This document shows positions 8,185-17,503 of a DNA stretch of 64,000 nucleotides, piece after piece (position 1 is the stretch's first letter; the number at the start of each line of letters is the position of its first letter). The position numbers and the translations under genes were made by a program. Origin of the DNA: Paraburkholderia agricolaris. Its GTDB lineage: Bacteria > Pseudomonadota > Gammaproteobacteria > Burkholderiales > Burkholderiaceae. The stretch covers positions 248,001-312,000 of the forward strand of contig NZ_QPER01000001.1 in the NCBI RefSeq assembly GCF_009455635.1. The letters run 5' to 3'. The notes under the pieces were generated by a model that saw only the letters and a program-made list of their open reading frames with translations, was not told the DNA's origin and searched no databases.

Positions 8185-9111
8185 TCAAACGCAGTTGGCC
8201 TGTTCGCTGCGTGCTTTGGCAAGCAGGGCCTTGCCGGCGCGCGACACGTTCGGCCGGCCAATCGACGTGGAAATGAAATCGCCGATCGCGACGACTTGCG
8301 CGAGGTCGATGCCGGTTTCAATGCCGAGGCCGTTCATCAGATACAGCACGTCTTCGGTCGCGACATTGCCGGTTGCGCCCTTGGCATACGGACAGCCGCC
8401 AAGCCCAGCCACTGACGCGTGATAGATCTCGATGCCTTCCTGCAACGCGGCGTAGATGTTCGCGAGCGCTTGCCCATAGGTGTCGTGGAAGTGCCCCGAC
8501 AGACGTTCGCGCGGGAACACTCTGGTGACCGCCTCGAACACTTCGCGCGTGCGCTTCGGCGTACCGACGCCGATGGTGTCCGCGATATCGATTTCGTCGC
8601 AGCCGAGCGCCGCGAAACGTTCGACCACATCGACCACCGACGCGACCGGCACCTCGCCCTGGTACGGGCAACCGAGCGCGCACGACACGCTGCCGCGAAT
8701 TCGCAGGCCGTGTTCCTTCGCTGCCTGCGCGACCGGTGCGAATCGATCGATGCTTTCCGCGATGCTGCAATTGATGTTCTTCTGCGAGAACGCTTCGCTG
8801 GCCGCGCCGAAGATCACGATCTCATCCGCGCGCGCGGCGAGTGCGCCTTCGAAGCCGCGCAGGTTCGGCGTCAGCACCGAGTAGATCGTGCCGGCCCGGC
8901 GGTCGATGCCGGCCATCACGTCGGCGCCATCGGCCATTTGCGGCACCCATTTTGGCGAGACGAACGACGCGGCTTCGACGTTGCGAAAGCCCGCCGCCGC
9001 CAGGCGGTTGATCAGTTCGATCTTGACCGCGGTGGGGACGAATTCTTTTTCGTTCTGCAGTCCGTCACGCGGACCGACTTCGACGATTTTGACGCGTTGT
9101 GGCAAGGCCAT
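8185..9111 (-). CDS. mvaB: Hydroxymethylglutaryl-CoA lyase
   Basis: A 308-residue HMG-CoA lyase, which splits HMG-CoA into acetoacetate and acetyl-CoA in the last step of leucine catabolism. The DRE-TIM metallolyase features are present: EVGPRDGLQNE at residues 11-21 (metal Asp and substrate Arg), ASFVSPKWVPQMAD, the metal His pair in GHFHDTYG, and the signature GLGGCPYAKGATGN with the catalytic Cys near residue 260. ATG at 9111 has GGAG spaced 7 nt upstream; an ATG at 9129 has no such site. First gene of a compact operon (mvaB, ybaK-like, DUF1289, maoC, MBL). The rest of the leucine (liu) pathway is not in this stretch. Confidence 0.95.
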   Translation of the reverse strand: MALPQRVKIVEVGPRDGLQNEKEFVPTAVKIELINRLAAAGFRNVEAASFVSPKWVPQMADGADVMAGIDRRAGTIYSVLTPNLRGFEGALAARADEIVIFGAASEAFSQKNINCSIAESIDRFAPVAQAAKEHGLRIRGSVSCALGCPYQGEVPVASVVDVVERFAALGCDEIDIADTIGVGTPKRTREVFEAVTRVFPRERLSGHFHDTYGQALANIYAALQEGIEIYHASVAGLGGCPYAKGATGNVATEDVLYLMNGLGIETGIDLAQVVAIGDFISTSIGRPNVSRAGKALLAKARSEQANCV

Positions 9112-9201
9112 GATATGTCTCCGTCCCATGCAATGAGCCCGCGCGTGGCGGTGCTCTTTCAGTTACTCAACTGGATTCGATGGCGGTGTTCAAAGCCGCC
9201 C

Positions 9202-10143
9202 TCAGTATCCACGTTCGATATTGACCACGCCGCTCACCGTCTCGCCGCGCGTGAGCGCCACCATCTTCTGTGCGACTTGCGCGACGCTCTCTTCGCGCAA
9301 GGTGAGCGCCGACATGTGCGGCGTAATCGTGATGCGCGGTTCCCGCCAGAACAGATGATCGGGCGGCAACGGTTCTTCGCGGAACACGTCCAGCGTCGCG
9401 GCGGCGATCTGGCCACAGGCGAGCGCTTCAAGCAGATCCTGTTCGACCAGATGCCCGCCGCGTGCGACGTTGATCAGATAGGCACCCTTCGCAAGCTTCG
9501 AGAAAGTATGCCGGTTCAGCACGTCGCCCGTATCCGGCGTATGCGGCAACAGATTCACCAGCACCTTCACGCCGTCGAGAAACGCGTCGAACTGCGCGTC
9601 GCCGGCAAAGGTCGTGATGCCGTCGATTTGCCGCGCGTTGCGGCTATACCCGCGCACCGGCATGCCGAACGCCGCGACCGCTTGCGCGACGTGCGCACCA
9701 AGCACGCCGAGACCGAGCACGCCAACCGTGAAGGTGTCGCGTGGGTGCGGATCGAGCACTTCCCAGCGGCGCTCGGTTTGCAGCGTCTGATATTCGTCGA
9801 AACGGCGCAGATAGCGCAGCACGGCATGCGTTACATATTCGGCCATCTGCAGAGCCATGCCGGTGTCTTCGAGCCGGATCAACTGGGCGTTGCGCGGCAG
9901 CGTGCCGGGTTGCTCGTGTTCGAGCCCGAGAATCGCATCGACGCCCGCGCCGAGATTGAAGATCGCGCGCAGATCGTCGCGGCCGGCCAGCATCTCACGC
10001 GGCGGACGCCACACGACCGCGAAATCGGCGGGTGCGGTGTCGCCGGGCTGCCATTCGCGCAGTTCGGCCTCCGGCAGGGCGCGGGCGAAGTCGTGAAGCC
10101 ACGCGGCGGCGTTGGCATGCTGCATGTAGAAGAGGATTTTCAT
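9202..10143 (-). CDS. ghrA: Glyoxylate/hydroxypyruvate reductase A-like D-2-hydroxyacid dehydrogenase
   Basis: 313 residues, the same size as E. coli GhrA (312), an NAD(P)H-dependent reductase of glyoxylate and hydroxypyruvate. The Rossmann motif VGVLGLGVLGAHVAQ is at about residues 140-154, and the catalytic trio is visible: Arg in NVARGGHLV, Glu in DVFREEPLP, His in TPHMSA. ATG at 10143 starts the beta-strand MKILFYMQ; an upstream ATG at 10161 is less likely. It is 90 nt upstream of mvaB on the same strand and could share its transcript. The gene symbol rests on overall similarity. Confidence 0.85.
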   Translation of the reverse strand: MKILFYMQHANAAAWLHDFARALPEAELREWQPGDTAPADFAVVWRPPREMLAGRDDLRAIFNLGAGVDAILGLEHEQPGTLPRNAQLIRLEDTGMALQMAEYVTHAVLRYLRRFDEYQTLQTERRWEVLDPHPRDTFTVGVLGLGVLGAHVAQAVAAFGMPVRGYSRNARQIDGITTFAGDAQFDAFLDGVKVLVNLLPHTPDTGDVLNRHTFSKLAKGAYLINVARGGHLVEQDLLEALACGQIAAATLDVFREEPLPPDHLFWREPRITITPHMSALTLREESVAQVAQKMVALTRGETVSGVVNIERGY

Positions 10144-10424
10144 ACGGTCCGGAGTGCGCATGCGTGCTCGAGTCTGATGACGGGAAAGGCCCGGTAGAAC
10201 GGCTGCACCGCCCGCCGCGCTTCAGACGACGCTTGCTGCATGGGGCCTCCTCCTTTTATGGATAGGCTTCATTCTACTTTTTCGACGCGAATCGCGCGCG
10301 TTTGCGCACGGGCGTGCGCTTTTGGCCCTGTATTCGCCCCATAAACAAAGCACAAAAACTTGGTTCGCCCTTGCGGCGCCTGGCGGGACAATCATTTCCC
10401 GGATTCCGGCAGCGAGGGACTCAC

Positions 10425-11027
10425 ATGCTTTCATGCACCAAATCGACATGGCCGCCGCGGCTAGTCACCGTTCCCGGTCTGCACGGCAGCGAGGGCGCGC
10501 ACTGGCAAACCTGGCTCGAACGGCAATTCGCGCGCTCGCTGCGCGTCGAGCAGGCCGACTGGGATGCACCGGACGTCGCGCTGTGGGCGAAGTCGCTGCG
10601 CGATCTGCTCGCGCGCGAACGTGGCCCGTTCGTACTGGCCGCCCACAGCTTCGGTTGCCTCGCGACCGCGCACGCGTTGCAGCAGGCGTCGTATGCGAAC
10701 GATGTAGTTGGCGTGCTGTTCGTCGCGCCGGCGAGCCCGCAGAAATTTGCCTTCGCCGGACCGTTCGACGCGCGACGTCTCGGCGTGCCGTCGATTCTGA
10801 TCGGCAGCGAAACCGATCCGTGGATGACGCTCGCCGGTTCGCGCGATCTCGCGCAGCGCTTCGGCAGCGCGTTCGTCAATCTGGGCGACGCAGGTCACAT
10901 CAACACCGCCGCGGGATTCGGCCCATGGCCGCGTGCCAAGTATTTCGTGGACACCCTGGTGCATTGCGCGGCGCCGCTGCGCTTTCGCGAGGAGACGCTC
11001 GAGGTCGCGCAGCATGCGTTCGTTTGA
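10425..11027 (+). CDS. RBBP9/YdeN-family serine hydrolase
   Basis: 200 residues of the small alpha/beta hydrolase family related to human RBBP9 and Bacillus YdeN. The start VTVPGLHGSEGAHWQTWLE is diagnostic; the nucleophile is Ser75 in LAAHSFGCLA, the acid Asp lies in GSETDPWM and the base His in GDAGHINTAAG. Substrates of these hydrolases are mostly unknown. ATG at 10425 follows a GAGGG element and matches the family start. 110 nt upstream of the sulfate-binding protein gene, so co-transcription is possible but not obvious. Confidence 0.88.
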   Translation: MLSCTKSTWPPRLVTVPGLHGSEGAHWQTWLERQFARSLRVEQADWDAPDVALWAKSLRDLLARERGPFVLAAHSFGCLATAHALQQASYANDVVGVLFVAPASPQKFAFAGPFDARRLGVPSILIGSETDPWMTLAGSRDLAQRFGSAFVNLGDAGHINTAAGFGPWPRAKYFVDTLVHCAAPLRFREETLEVAQHAFV

Positions 11028-11137
11028 GCGCCCAAACGGGCGCGAGTGAATACGTAAGCAATCCGTTAGAATCCCGCTTCACGCCGCACGTTCGTGTGGC
11101 CGCAGTTTTTCATCATCGACAGGCGGGGACAAGAAAG

Positions 11138-12163
11138 ATGGCAGGCAACACGGGGACATCGCGCTGGCTGGCAGCCGGCATGACGGCAATCACGCTCGCG
11201 CTCGGCGGCGTATCCACGGCACACGCGGACACGTCGCTGCTGAATGTGTCGTACGACGTGACGCGCGAGCTGTACAAGGACATCAACGCCGGCTTCATTG
11301 CGGCATATAAGCAGAAGAGCGGCGAGACCGTTTCGATTCGCCAGTCGCATGGCGCGTCGAGCGCGCAGGCGCTGTCGGTGCTGCAAGGACTGCAGGCCGA
11401 CGTCGTGACGATGAACCAGCCGAACGACATCGACCTGCTCGCGGAAAAGGGCCAGCTGGTGCCCGCCAACTGGCGCGCGCGTCTGCCTGACGACAGCGCG
11501 CCGTACACCACGACGATGGTGTTCCTCGTGCGCAAGGGCAATCCGAAGCACATCAAGGACTGGGACGACCTCGCCAAACCGGGCGTGCAAGTGGTGATCG
11601 CCAATCCGAAGACTTCGGGCAACGGCCGCTACGCGTATCTGGCGGCATGGGGTTATCGCAAGCAGCACGGTGGCAGCGATGCGCAGGCACTCGACTTCGA
11701 AAAGGCCATCTTCAAGAACGTGCCGGTGCTCGACACGGGCGGCCGCGGCGCGACTACGACCTTCACGCAACGCGGTATCGGCGACGTGCTGGTGACGTTC
11801 GAAAACGAAGTGTCGTTGATCGACACGGGTGTCGGCGCAGGCAATTTCGAAGCGGTGTATCCGTCGGTGAGCCTGCTGGCCGCGCCGCCGGTTTCGATCG
11901 TCGACAAGGTGGTCGACAAGCGCGGCACGCGCAAGGAAGCGCAGGCGTATCTCGACTATCTGTGGTCGCCGGCCGCGCAGGAAATCATTGCGGAACATCA
12001 TCTGCGTCCGCGTGACAAGAACGTGCTCGCCAAGCACGCGGGCGAATTCAAGCCGATCAAGACCTTCACGGTCGAAGAGATGTTCGGCAGCTGGCAGAAA
12101 GCGCAGCAAACGCATTTCTCTGACGGCGGCACGTTCGATCAGATCATCGTCGACAAGAAGTAA
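11138..12163 (+). CDS. sbp: Periplasmic sulfate-binding protein
   Basis: 341 residues starting with a signal peptide (about 1-31, hydrophobic MTAITLALGGVSTA then cleavage after AHA). The mature start SLLNVSYDVTRELYKDINAGF and the later FLVRKGNPKHIKDWDDL and NPKTSGNGRYAYLAAW segments are characteristic of Sbp/CysP, which bind sulfate or thiosulfate in the periplasm for the CysTWA ABC importer. ATG at 11138 with upstream AAGAAAG was chosen. The gene is alone: no cysT, cysW or cysA follows, only a terminator and the convergent bio operon, so it must serve an importer encoded elsewhere. Confidence 0.93.
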   Translation: MAGNTGTSRWLAAGMTAITLALGGVSTAHADTSLLNVSYDVTRELYKDINAGFIAAYKQKSGETVSIRQSHGASSAQALSVLQGLQADVVTMNQPNDIDLLAEKGQLVPANWRARLPDDSAPYTTTMVFLVRKGNPKHIKDWDDLAKPGVQVVIANPKTSGNGRYAYLAAWGYRKQHGGSDAQALDFEKAIFKNVPVLDTGGRGATTTFTQRGIGDVLVTFENEVSLIDTGVGAGNFEAVYPSVSLLAAPPVSIVDKVVDKRGTRKEAQAYLDYLWSPAAQEIIAEHHLRPRDKNVLAKHAGEFKPIKTFTVEEMFGSWQKAQQTHFSDGGTFDQIIVDKK

Positions 12164-12180
12164 TCGTCATCAGGACGTAG

Positions 12181-12213
12181 AAAGGCCACCTCGCAAACGA
12201 GGTGGCCTTTTTT
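12181..12213. terminator. Bidirectional rho-independent terminator between sbp and bioB
   Basis: A perfect 13-bp stem, 12181-12193 with 12198-12210 (AAAGGCCACCTCG and complement) around a CAAA loop, is followed by further Ts on the plus strand and preceded by A's that give a short T-run on the minus strand. It ends both sbp and the convergent bio operon. Confidence 0.9.
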
Positions 12214-12236
12214 ATTGCACGTGCTTCGTAAGCAGC

Positions 12237-13337
12237 TTAGTTCGGTGCTGCGTGCGTGTTGTGCTCATGCGCGCAGCCCTGTTCGCAACCGTTCTGATCC
12301 TGCGGCATCTGTTGCGCCGCTTCCGCGCGGATACCCAGCCGTTCGAGCAGCTTGCGGTCCGCTTCGGCTTGCGGGTTGCTGGTGGTCAGCAACTGGTCGC
12401 CGTAGAAAATCGAGTTTGCGCCGGCGAGGAAGCACAAGGCCTGCAACGCTTCGTCCATCTGTTCGCGTCCTGCCGACAGACGTACCATCGCGCGCGGCAT
12501 CGTAATGCGTGCAACCGCAATCGTGCGGACGAACTCGAACGGATCGATCGCTTCGGTGCCGGTCAGCGGCGTGCCTTCCACCTGCACCAGGTTGTTGATC
12601 GGCACCGATTCCGGATACGGCTCCATGTTCGCCAGTTGCGCGATCAGGCCGGCGCGCTCGCGGCGCGATTCGCCCAGCCCGACAATCCCGCCGCAGCACA
12701 CGTTGATGCCCGCATCGCGTACGCGTTCCAGCGTGTCGAGGCGGTCCTGATAGGTGCGCGTCGAAATGATCTGGCCGTAGAACTCCGGCGACGTATCGAG
12801 GTTGTGGTTGTAGTAATCGAGGCCCGCTTCGCGCAGACCTTGTGCCTGATGCGTTTCCAGCATGCCGAGGGTCACGCAGGTTTCGAGACCCATCGCCTTC
12901 ACGCCGCGGATCATGTCCTTGATCGGCTCGAGGTGGCGGTCCTTCGGATTGCGCCACGCCGCGCCCATGCAGAAGCGCGTCGCACCGTTTTGCTTCGCGG
13001 CCCTGGCGGCAGCCAGTACTTCATCGACCGGCATCAGCTTGTCGGCCTGCAGCCCCGTGTCGTGATGCACCGACTGCGGACAGTATGCGCAATCTTCTTC
13101 GCAGCCGCCGGTCTTGATCGACAGCAGCGTCGAAAGTTGCACCGTGTTCGCGTCGAAGTGTTCGCGATGGGTTTGCTGCGCGCGGAACATCAGGTCGCTG
13201 AACGGCAGTTCGTACAGCGCGACGATGTCGGCGACACGCCATTTGGCCATCGGCTTGGCGCCTGCGGCGGCGTGGTTGGCGTTCTGGTTGGAGGCGGCCG
13301 TATCGGCAGGCGTCGGAGCGATGTTCAGTTGCGTCAT
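12237..13337 (-). CDS. bioB: Biotin synthase
   Basis: 366-residue radical-SAM enzyme that inserts sulfur into dethiobiotin, the last step of biotin synthesis. The [4Fe-4S] motif CxxxCxxC is at Cys79, Cys83 and Cys86 ([13 protein letters not shown]); downstream come [12 protein letters not shown], the [12 protein letters not shown] signature and the C-terminal [27 protein letters not shown]. The C-terminal tail has an unusual Cys/His cluster (CEQGCAHEH). ATG at 13337 is preferred over ATG at 13352 since GAGG lies at a proper distance from it. Last gene of bioA-bioF-bioD-bioB; 34 nt after bioD. Confidence 0.96.
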   Translation of the reverse strand: MTQLNIAPTPADTAASNQNANHAAAGAKPMAKWRVADIVALYELPFSDLMFRAQQTHREHFDANTVQLSTLLSIKTGGCEEDCAYCPQSVHHDTGLQADKLMPVDEVLAAARAAKQNGATRFCMGAAWRNPKDRHLEPIKDMIRGVKAMGLETCVTLGMLETHQAQGLREAGLDYYNHNLDTSPEFYGQIISTRTYQDRLDTLERVRDAGINVCCGGIVGLGESRRERAGLIAQLANMEPYPESVPINNLVQVEGTPLTGTEAIDPFEFVRTIAVARITMPRAMVRLSAGREQMDEALQALCFLAGANSIFYGDQLLTTSNPQAEADRKLLERLGIRAEAAQQMPQDQNGCEQGCAHEHNTHAAPN

Positions 13338-13371
13338 GTCGTCAATCCTCATGGATGGATGTAATGGGTTT

Positions 13372-14103
13372 TCAGCGCTGCGCGTGGCGCAGCGTCTGCA
13401 GGAGTCGGTTGATGTCGAGTTGATCCGCCGCGAGCTCGGGCGAAGCCGGGTTCAAATGCGGCACGATGCCGAGCAGGGGCGCGTCGTATTCGCGCGCCAG
13501 ATGCTCGCGAATCGAGGCGATGTTTTCATCGGGGAACGTCATGGCCGGATCGACGCGATTCGCCACCCAGCCGGCGAGCGTCAACCCACGCGCGGCGATC
13601 GCTTCGGCGGTGAGCAATGCGTGGCTGATGCAGCCGAGGCGCATGCCGACCACCAGCACGACCGGCAGCTTCAGCTCGACAGCGAGATCGGCGGTGTCTT
13701 GCGTGGCGGTCAGCGGCACGCGAAAACCGCCGACGCCTTCGACCACGACGATCTCCGCCTGCTGCACAGCCTGCCGATGGCAAGCGACGATGTGATCGAG
13801 ATCGAACGTGACGTTTTCCAGCGCGGCGGCGATATGCGGTGCCGCGGGTTCTTTCAGCAGATACGGCGTGCGAATCGCCGGTGGCAGCAGGACGCTCGAC
13901 GCGGCGTCGAGTTGATCCGCGTCTTCGTTATGCAATACACCGTTCACTTCGAACGCACCGGCGGCAATCGGCTTCATCGCGGCGGCTTGCAGGCCCTCGC
14001 GAACGAAACCGCGCAGGAGTGCCGCGGACACAAAGGTCTTGCCGATTTCCGTATCGGTGCCGGTGACGAATAGCGACAGTGCGCTTTGATTCGGGCTACT
14101 CAT
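13372..14103 (-). CDS. bioD: Dethiobiotin synthase
   Basis: 243 residues; ATP-dependent carboxylation of 7,8-diaminopelargonate to dethiobiotin in the cytoplasm. The P-loop variant GTDTEIGKT lies at residues 15-23, the substrate Lys in MKPIAAG, and [12 protein letters not shown] forms the second nucleotide-binding loop. The start ATG at 14103 overlaps the bioF stop by 4 nt (ATGA), indicating coupling to bioF. The frame continues upstream through bioF only as shadow sequence. Confidence 0.95.
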   Translation of the reverse strand: MSSPNQSALSLFVTGTDTEIGKTFVSAALLRGFVREGLQAAAMKPIAAGAFEVNGVLHNEDADQLDAASSVLLPPAIRTPYLLKEPAAPHIAAALENVTFDLDHIVACHRQAVQQAEIVVVEGVGGFRVPLTATQDTADLAVELKLPVVLVVGMRLGCISHALLTAEAIAARGLTLAGWVANRVDPAMTFPDENIASIREHLAREYDAPLLGIVPHLNPASPELAADQLDINRLLQTLRHAQR

Positions 14104-15284
14104 GCCGCCTTCGCTTCGAGTTGTTGCAAGCCCGCTTCGAGCCGGTCCAGATCCGCTTGCGAATGCGCGGCGGAAAGCGAAATGCGTAGCCGCGACGTAC
14201 CCACGGGCACGGTCGGCGGACGGATCGCCGGCACCCAGAGACCCGCGCGATCGAGCGTCGCCGCGATATCGAGCGTCGCGTCGTTCGCGCCGATGATCAG
14301 CGGTTGCACGGCGGTGTGCGAATCGACCGGCAGCCACGGCGTGGCCTTCAGCATCGCGCGTGTGCGTTCGATCAGTTGCTGGAGATGGGCGCGCCGCGCG
14401 TCACCTTCTTCGCCACCGATGATCCGCAGACTCGCTGACACCGCATGCGCCGCAGCAGGCACCGACGCGGTCGTGAAGATATACGGACGCGCGCGCTGCA
14501 CGAGCCATTCGATCACGGTCTCATGCGCGACGACGAATGCGCCGGATACGCCCGCCGCCTTGCCGAGCGTGCCGATCGAAATCAGATTCGGCGAGCGCAA
14601 CGCGGCCTGGGCGATGGCGCCGCGACCTTGCGGGCCGAGCACGCCGAAACCGTGCGCATCGTCGACGATCAGCCATGCGCCGTGTTGTTCCGCGAGTTCG
14701 AGCAAACGCGCGAGCGGGGCGATATCGCCGTCCATGCTGAACACGGTATCGGAGACGATGACTTTGACGTCCGCATCCGACGCGTCGAGCATCGCGCTCA
14801 GAGCATCCGTGTCGCAGTGCGGATAGATCTGCACGTCGGCGCGCGACAGGCGCGCGCCGTCGATCAGCGACGCGTGATTCAGCGCATCCGAGAAGAGTGT
14901 CGTGCCGCGGCCCGCGAGCGCGGTGAGCGTCGCGAGATTCGCCATGTAGCCGGTGCTGAAGTAGAGCGCGCGTGCATTGTCGACGAAGCCGCCGGCGAAC
15001 TCGGCCAGATCGTCTTCCAGTTGCGCATGCGCGCGCGAGTGGCCGCCGAGCAGATGCGAACCACCGCTGCCTGCGCCGTAGCGTTGTGCGCCTTCGGCGA
15101 TGGCCGCGATCAGTTGCGGATGTGCGGCGAGACCGAGATAGTCGTTACTGGCGAAGCCGATGATTGCGCGGCCGTCGACCGTCATGTGCGCGGCGCACGG
15201 CGTGTCGGCCGTACGGCGGCGACGACGCAGACCGCGCGCGTCGATCTCCTTGAGGCCTTCGGTAAGTGTGTCGAGCAGATGCAT
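14100..15284 (-). CDS. bioF: 8-amino-7-oxononanoate synthase
   Basis: 394-residue PLP enzyme of the alpha-oxoamine synthase family that condenses pimeloyl-ACP (or -CoA) with alanine. Visible family features are [14 protein letters not shown] near residues 44-58, [27 protein letters not shown] with the PLP-binding Asp and His, and the PLP Lys in [15 protein letters not shown] (about residue 243). Starts 1 nt inside the bioA stop (TAATG) and overlaps bioD by 4 nt, so the three genes are translationally coupled. Confidence 0.96.
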   Translation of the reverse strand: MHLLDTLTEGLKEIDARGLRRRRRTADTPCAAHMTVDGRAIIGFASNDYLGLAAHPQLIAAIAEGAQRYGAGSGGSHLLGGHSRAHAQLEDDLAEFAGGFVDNARALYFSTGYMANLATLTALAGRGTTLFSDALNHASLIDGARLSRADVQIYPHCDTDALSAMLDASDADVKVIVSDTVFSMDGDIAPLARLLELAEQHGAWLIVDDAHGFGVLGPQGRGAIAQAALRSPNLISIGTLGKAAGVSGAFVVAHETVIEWLVQRARPYIFTTASVPAAAHAVSASLRIIGGEEGDARRAHLQQLIERTRAMLKATPWLPVDSHTAVQPLIIGANDATLDIAATLDRAGLWVPAIRPPTVPVGTSRLRISLSAAHSQADLDRLEAGLQQLEAKAA

Positions 15285-16633
15285 TAGCGGGTCTCCACGA
15301 GCGTGGCTTCGAAGGTTTCGCGTGTGCGCGACGCGAGCAGCGCGATTTCTTCGTCGTCCAGGATGTAGGGGGGCATCAGATACACCGTCGTCGAAATCGG
15401 GCGCAGCAGCAATTCACGCTGCAACGCGTTTTCGAAGAAACGGCGCGAGAATGTTTTGGCTTGCTGAGCATCGTCGATCACGGCGTCGAACGCGAAGATC
15501 GTGCCGCACTGGCGCAGATTGCGCACTTGCGGGTAGTCGGCGAGCGGTGCGAGCGCGGCCTTCAGCTTCGCCGATTTCTGCCTGTTGACGGCGAGTACGT
15601 TGTCGCTCGCGAACAGATCGAGTGTGGCGAGCGCCGCGCGGCACGCGAGCGGATTGCCCGTGTACGAATGCGAGTGCAGGAAACCGCGCGCGGTGTCGTC
15701 GTGATAGAAGGCTTCGAAAATTTCATCGCGCGACAGCACGATCGAGAGCGGCAGATAGCCGCCGCTGATGCCTTTCGACAGACACAGGAAGTCCGGCCAG
15801 ATGCCGGCCTGTTCGCATGCGAAGAAGGTGCCTGTGCGACCGCAACCGACTGCGATTTCATCGGCGATCAGATGCACGCCGTACTGATCGCACAGTGCGC
15901 GCAAGCCGGCGATATAAGACGGATCGTGCATGGCCATGCCGGCCGCGCATTGCACCAGCGGCTCGACGATCAGCGCGGCGATTTTCGTGGCACGCGCTTC
16001 GAATAGCGAGCGGACCTGATCGAGTGCGTGGCGCGCGACGTCGGCTGCGCTTTCGCCTGGCTGCGCGAGGCGCGCATCGGGCGACGCGACGACGTGTGCG
16101 TTGCGGATCAGGGGATCATAGGCGTCCTTGAAGAGTGCGACGTCGGTGACACCGAGCGCGCCGATGGTTTCGCCGTGATAGCTGTTGGCGACGCAGACGA
16201 ATTCCTGCTTGTCGGCGAAGCCGCGATTGCGCCACGAGTGGAAGCTCATCTTCAATGCGATCTCGACGGCCGATGCGCCATCGGATGCGAAGAACGCGTG
16301 GCCGAGCGTGTTGCCGGTGAGCGCGCCGAGGCGCTCCGCGAGTTCGATGGCGGGCTCGTGCGTGCAGCCGGCGAGCATGGCGTGTTCGAGCGTATCGAGC
16401 TGATCCTTGAGGGCTGCGTTGATGCGCGGATTCGCGTGACCGAACAGGTTGACCCACCAGGAGCTGATCGCGTCCAGATAGCGGTTGTTTGCGCGGTCGT
16501 AGAGCCATGCACCCTGGCCGCGCGCAACCGGGATGAGCGGCAGGCGCTCGTGGTGCTTCATCTGGGTGCAGGGGTGCCAGACGGCACGCAGGCTGCGGGT
16601 GATCCAGTCTTCAGGGGAGGCTGACTTTTCCAA
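15284..16633 (-). CDS. bioA: Adenosylmethionine--8-amino-7-oxononanoate aminotransferase
   Basis: 449 residues; class III PLP aminotransferase making 7,8-diaminopelargonate with SAM as amino donor. The start is diagnostic of Bio[12 protein letters not shown] near residue 19 and [13 protein letters not shown]; later [18 protein letters not shown] [49 protein letters not shown] and the PLP Lys in [13 protein letters not shown]. The initiation codon appears to be TTG at 16633, with a GGAG 6-7 nt upstream; no ATG in frame gives the WHPCTQ region. First gene of bioAFDB. Its promoter must lie in the repeat-rich region upstream. I saw no BioR/BioQ-type operator. Confidence 0.95.
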   Translation of the reverse strand: MEKSASPEDWITRSLRAVWHPCTQMKHHERLPLIPVARGQGAWLYDRANNRYLDAISSWWVNLFGHANPRINAALKDQLDTLEHAMLAGCTHEPAIELAERLGALTGNTLGHAFFASDGASAVEIALKMSFHSWRNRGFADKQEFVCVANSYHGETIGALGVTDVALFKDAYDPLIRNAHVVASPDARLAQPGESAADVARHALDQVRSLFEARATKIAALIVEPLVQCAAGMAMHDPSYIAGLRALCDQYGVHLIADEIAVGCGRTGTFFACEQAGIWPDFLCLSKGISGGYLPLSIVLSRDEIFEAFYHDDTARGFLHSHSYTGNPLACRAALATLDLFASDNVLAVNRQKSAKLKAALAPLADYPQVRNLRQCGTIFAFDAVIDDAQQAKTFSRRFFENALQRELLLRPISTTVYLMPPYILDDEEIALLASRTRETFEATLVETR

Positions 16634-16958
16634 AGGGTACTCCGAGGTGCTTTTTTTGCCGTTGCATGGCGGGCTTTTTTAGGGCCTTTTCATTCGCGCG
16701 GCGGTTTTTTCTGTGCGCTGCGCGCGGCCTTGGGGTGGCGTGCGGGGTCGAGATTAGCCGTTTATTTCGCGCTGTGCACTAGGGGTTCGGGTTGGGTTTT
16801 TGCCTGCGGCTCTGGGGTTGGGTGCTGTTCCGTGCAGGTGGTTTCTGTTTCGTTCAGAAGGTTGCCGATCGGCGGAGTTGACGACGGCAAAGTAGTTGGT
16901 CCTTGTGGGCGGGAAATGGGGGGGACGGGTTGAGTTTTGGTTGTTTGGTGGGGTTTTT
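16634..16958. other. G/T-rich spacer upstream of bioA, no gene
   Basis: 325 bp between the bioA start and the left arm of the inverted repeat. The plus strand is strikingly rich in G and T with runs of both, and short ORFs in it (for example 16730-16933) have no protein-like pattern. The bio promoter should lie here, but I could not point to a convincing -35/-10 pair. The G/T bias mirrors the A/C-rich sequence just beyond the right repeat arm. Confidence 0.5.
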
Positions 16959-17122
16959 GGCCTTTCCTTGCTGTGTTAGTGGTCTATTAGCGTTGCCCCT
17001 GTGCGGGGCGGCACCTACTTCTCTTTGCCGCCGCAAAGAGAAGTAGGCAAGAGAAAGCGGCCAAAACCGCTAATTCTTAAGCGGGTCCCCCGCGCAGTAG
17101 CGGTAGTGGTGCATCTGGAATC
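16959..17122 (+). repeat. Left arm of a large inverted repeat (164 bp)
   Basis: This segment is the near-complete reverse complement of 17340-17503, with a few mismatches and small gaps. It begins GGCCTTTCCTTG and ends with GCATCTGGAATC. Inside it is a perfect 15-bp hairpin, CCTACTTCTCTTTGC (17014-17028) with its complement at 17033-17047. The matching edges of the two arms define the element. Sequences of this kind are, from memory, common between genes in Paraburkholderia; I could not verify that here. Confidence 0.85.
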
Positions 17123-17339
17123 CGTGCCCCCGCACACTCCGCGCCGTTGACAAAGGGCTCATCAGCTCCCACTCCGCACTGCGTGCGTCGCGGACAGGTA
17201 TGGCAGGGAAACCAGGGGCTCTGCTCGCGCAGCGGGAGCAAAAAAGTTGGAGAGTGGTTTTATGAACAGGGTATCGGCGCGCGCAGCGCCGCCGGAGGTA
17301 TGACTCCTTTGTCACTGAGGCCGAATGTGCGAGGAGACA
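17123..17339. other. Loop between the inverted repeat arms
   Basis: 217 bp separating the arms. Two mirror-image 81-codon frames (17070-17315 minus, TTG/GTG-type starts; 17147-17392 plus) run from this loop into the arms and share the C-terminal peptide FQMHHYRYCAGDPLKN simply because the arms are inverted copies. I see no transposase or other known protein in either, and no target-site duplication that I could establish. Confidence 0.5.
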
Positions 17340-17503
17340 GATTCCAGATGCACCACTACCGCTACTGTGCGGGGGACCCGCTTAAGAATTAGCGGTTTGA
17401 GCCGCTTTCTCTTGCCTACTTCTCTTTGCGGCGGCAAAGAGAAGTAGGTGCCGCCCCGCACAGGGGCAACGCTAATAGACCGATAAGAAAGCAAGGAAAG
17501 GCC
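17340..17503 (-). repeat. Right arm of the large inverted repeat (164 bp)
   Basis: Partner of 16959-17122 in inverted orientation, from GATTCCAGATGC to CAAGGAAAGGCC. It contains the same 15-bp hairpin (17415-17429 with 17434-17448). Differences between the arms are substitutions and 1-2 nt indels, for example in the sequence around 17395-17410, which suggests age or gene conversion rather than a fresh duplication. Confidence 0.85.

Noticed and set aside
8419..10197. A 592-codon plus-strand open frame across mvaB and ghrA
   Set aside because: Covers two well-identified minus-strand genes; antisense artefact of high-GC codon use.
16730..16933. A 67-codon plus-strand ORF upstream of bioA
   Set aside because: G/T-skewed low-complexity sequence, poor start context and no pattern.
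17070..17392. Two mirror-image 81-codon ORFs sharing the end FQMHHYRYCAGDPLKN
   Set aside because: The shared end comes from the inverted-repeat arms; starts are TTG/GTG, the middle parts differ, and no protein family fits.
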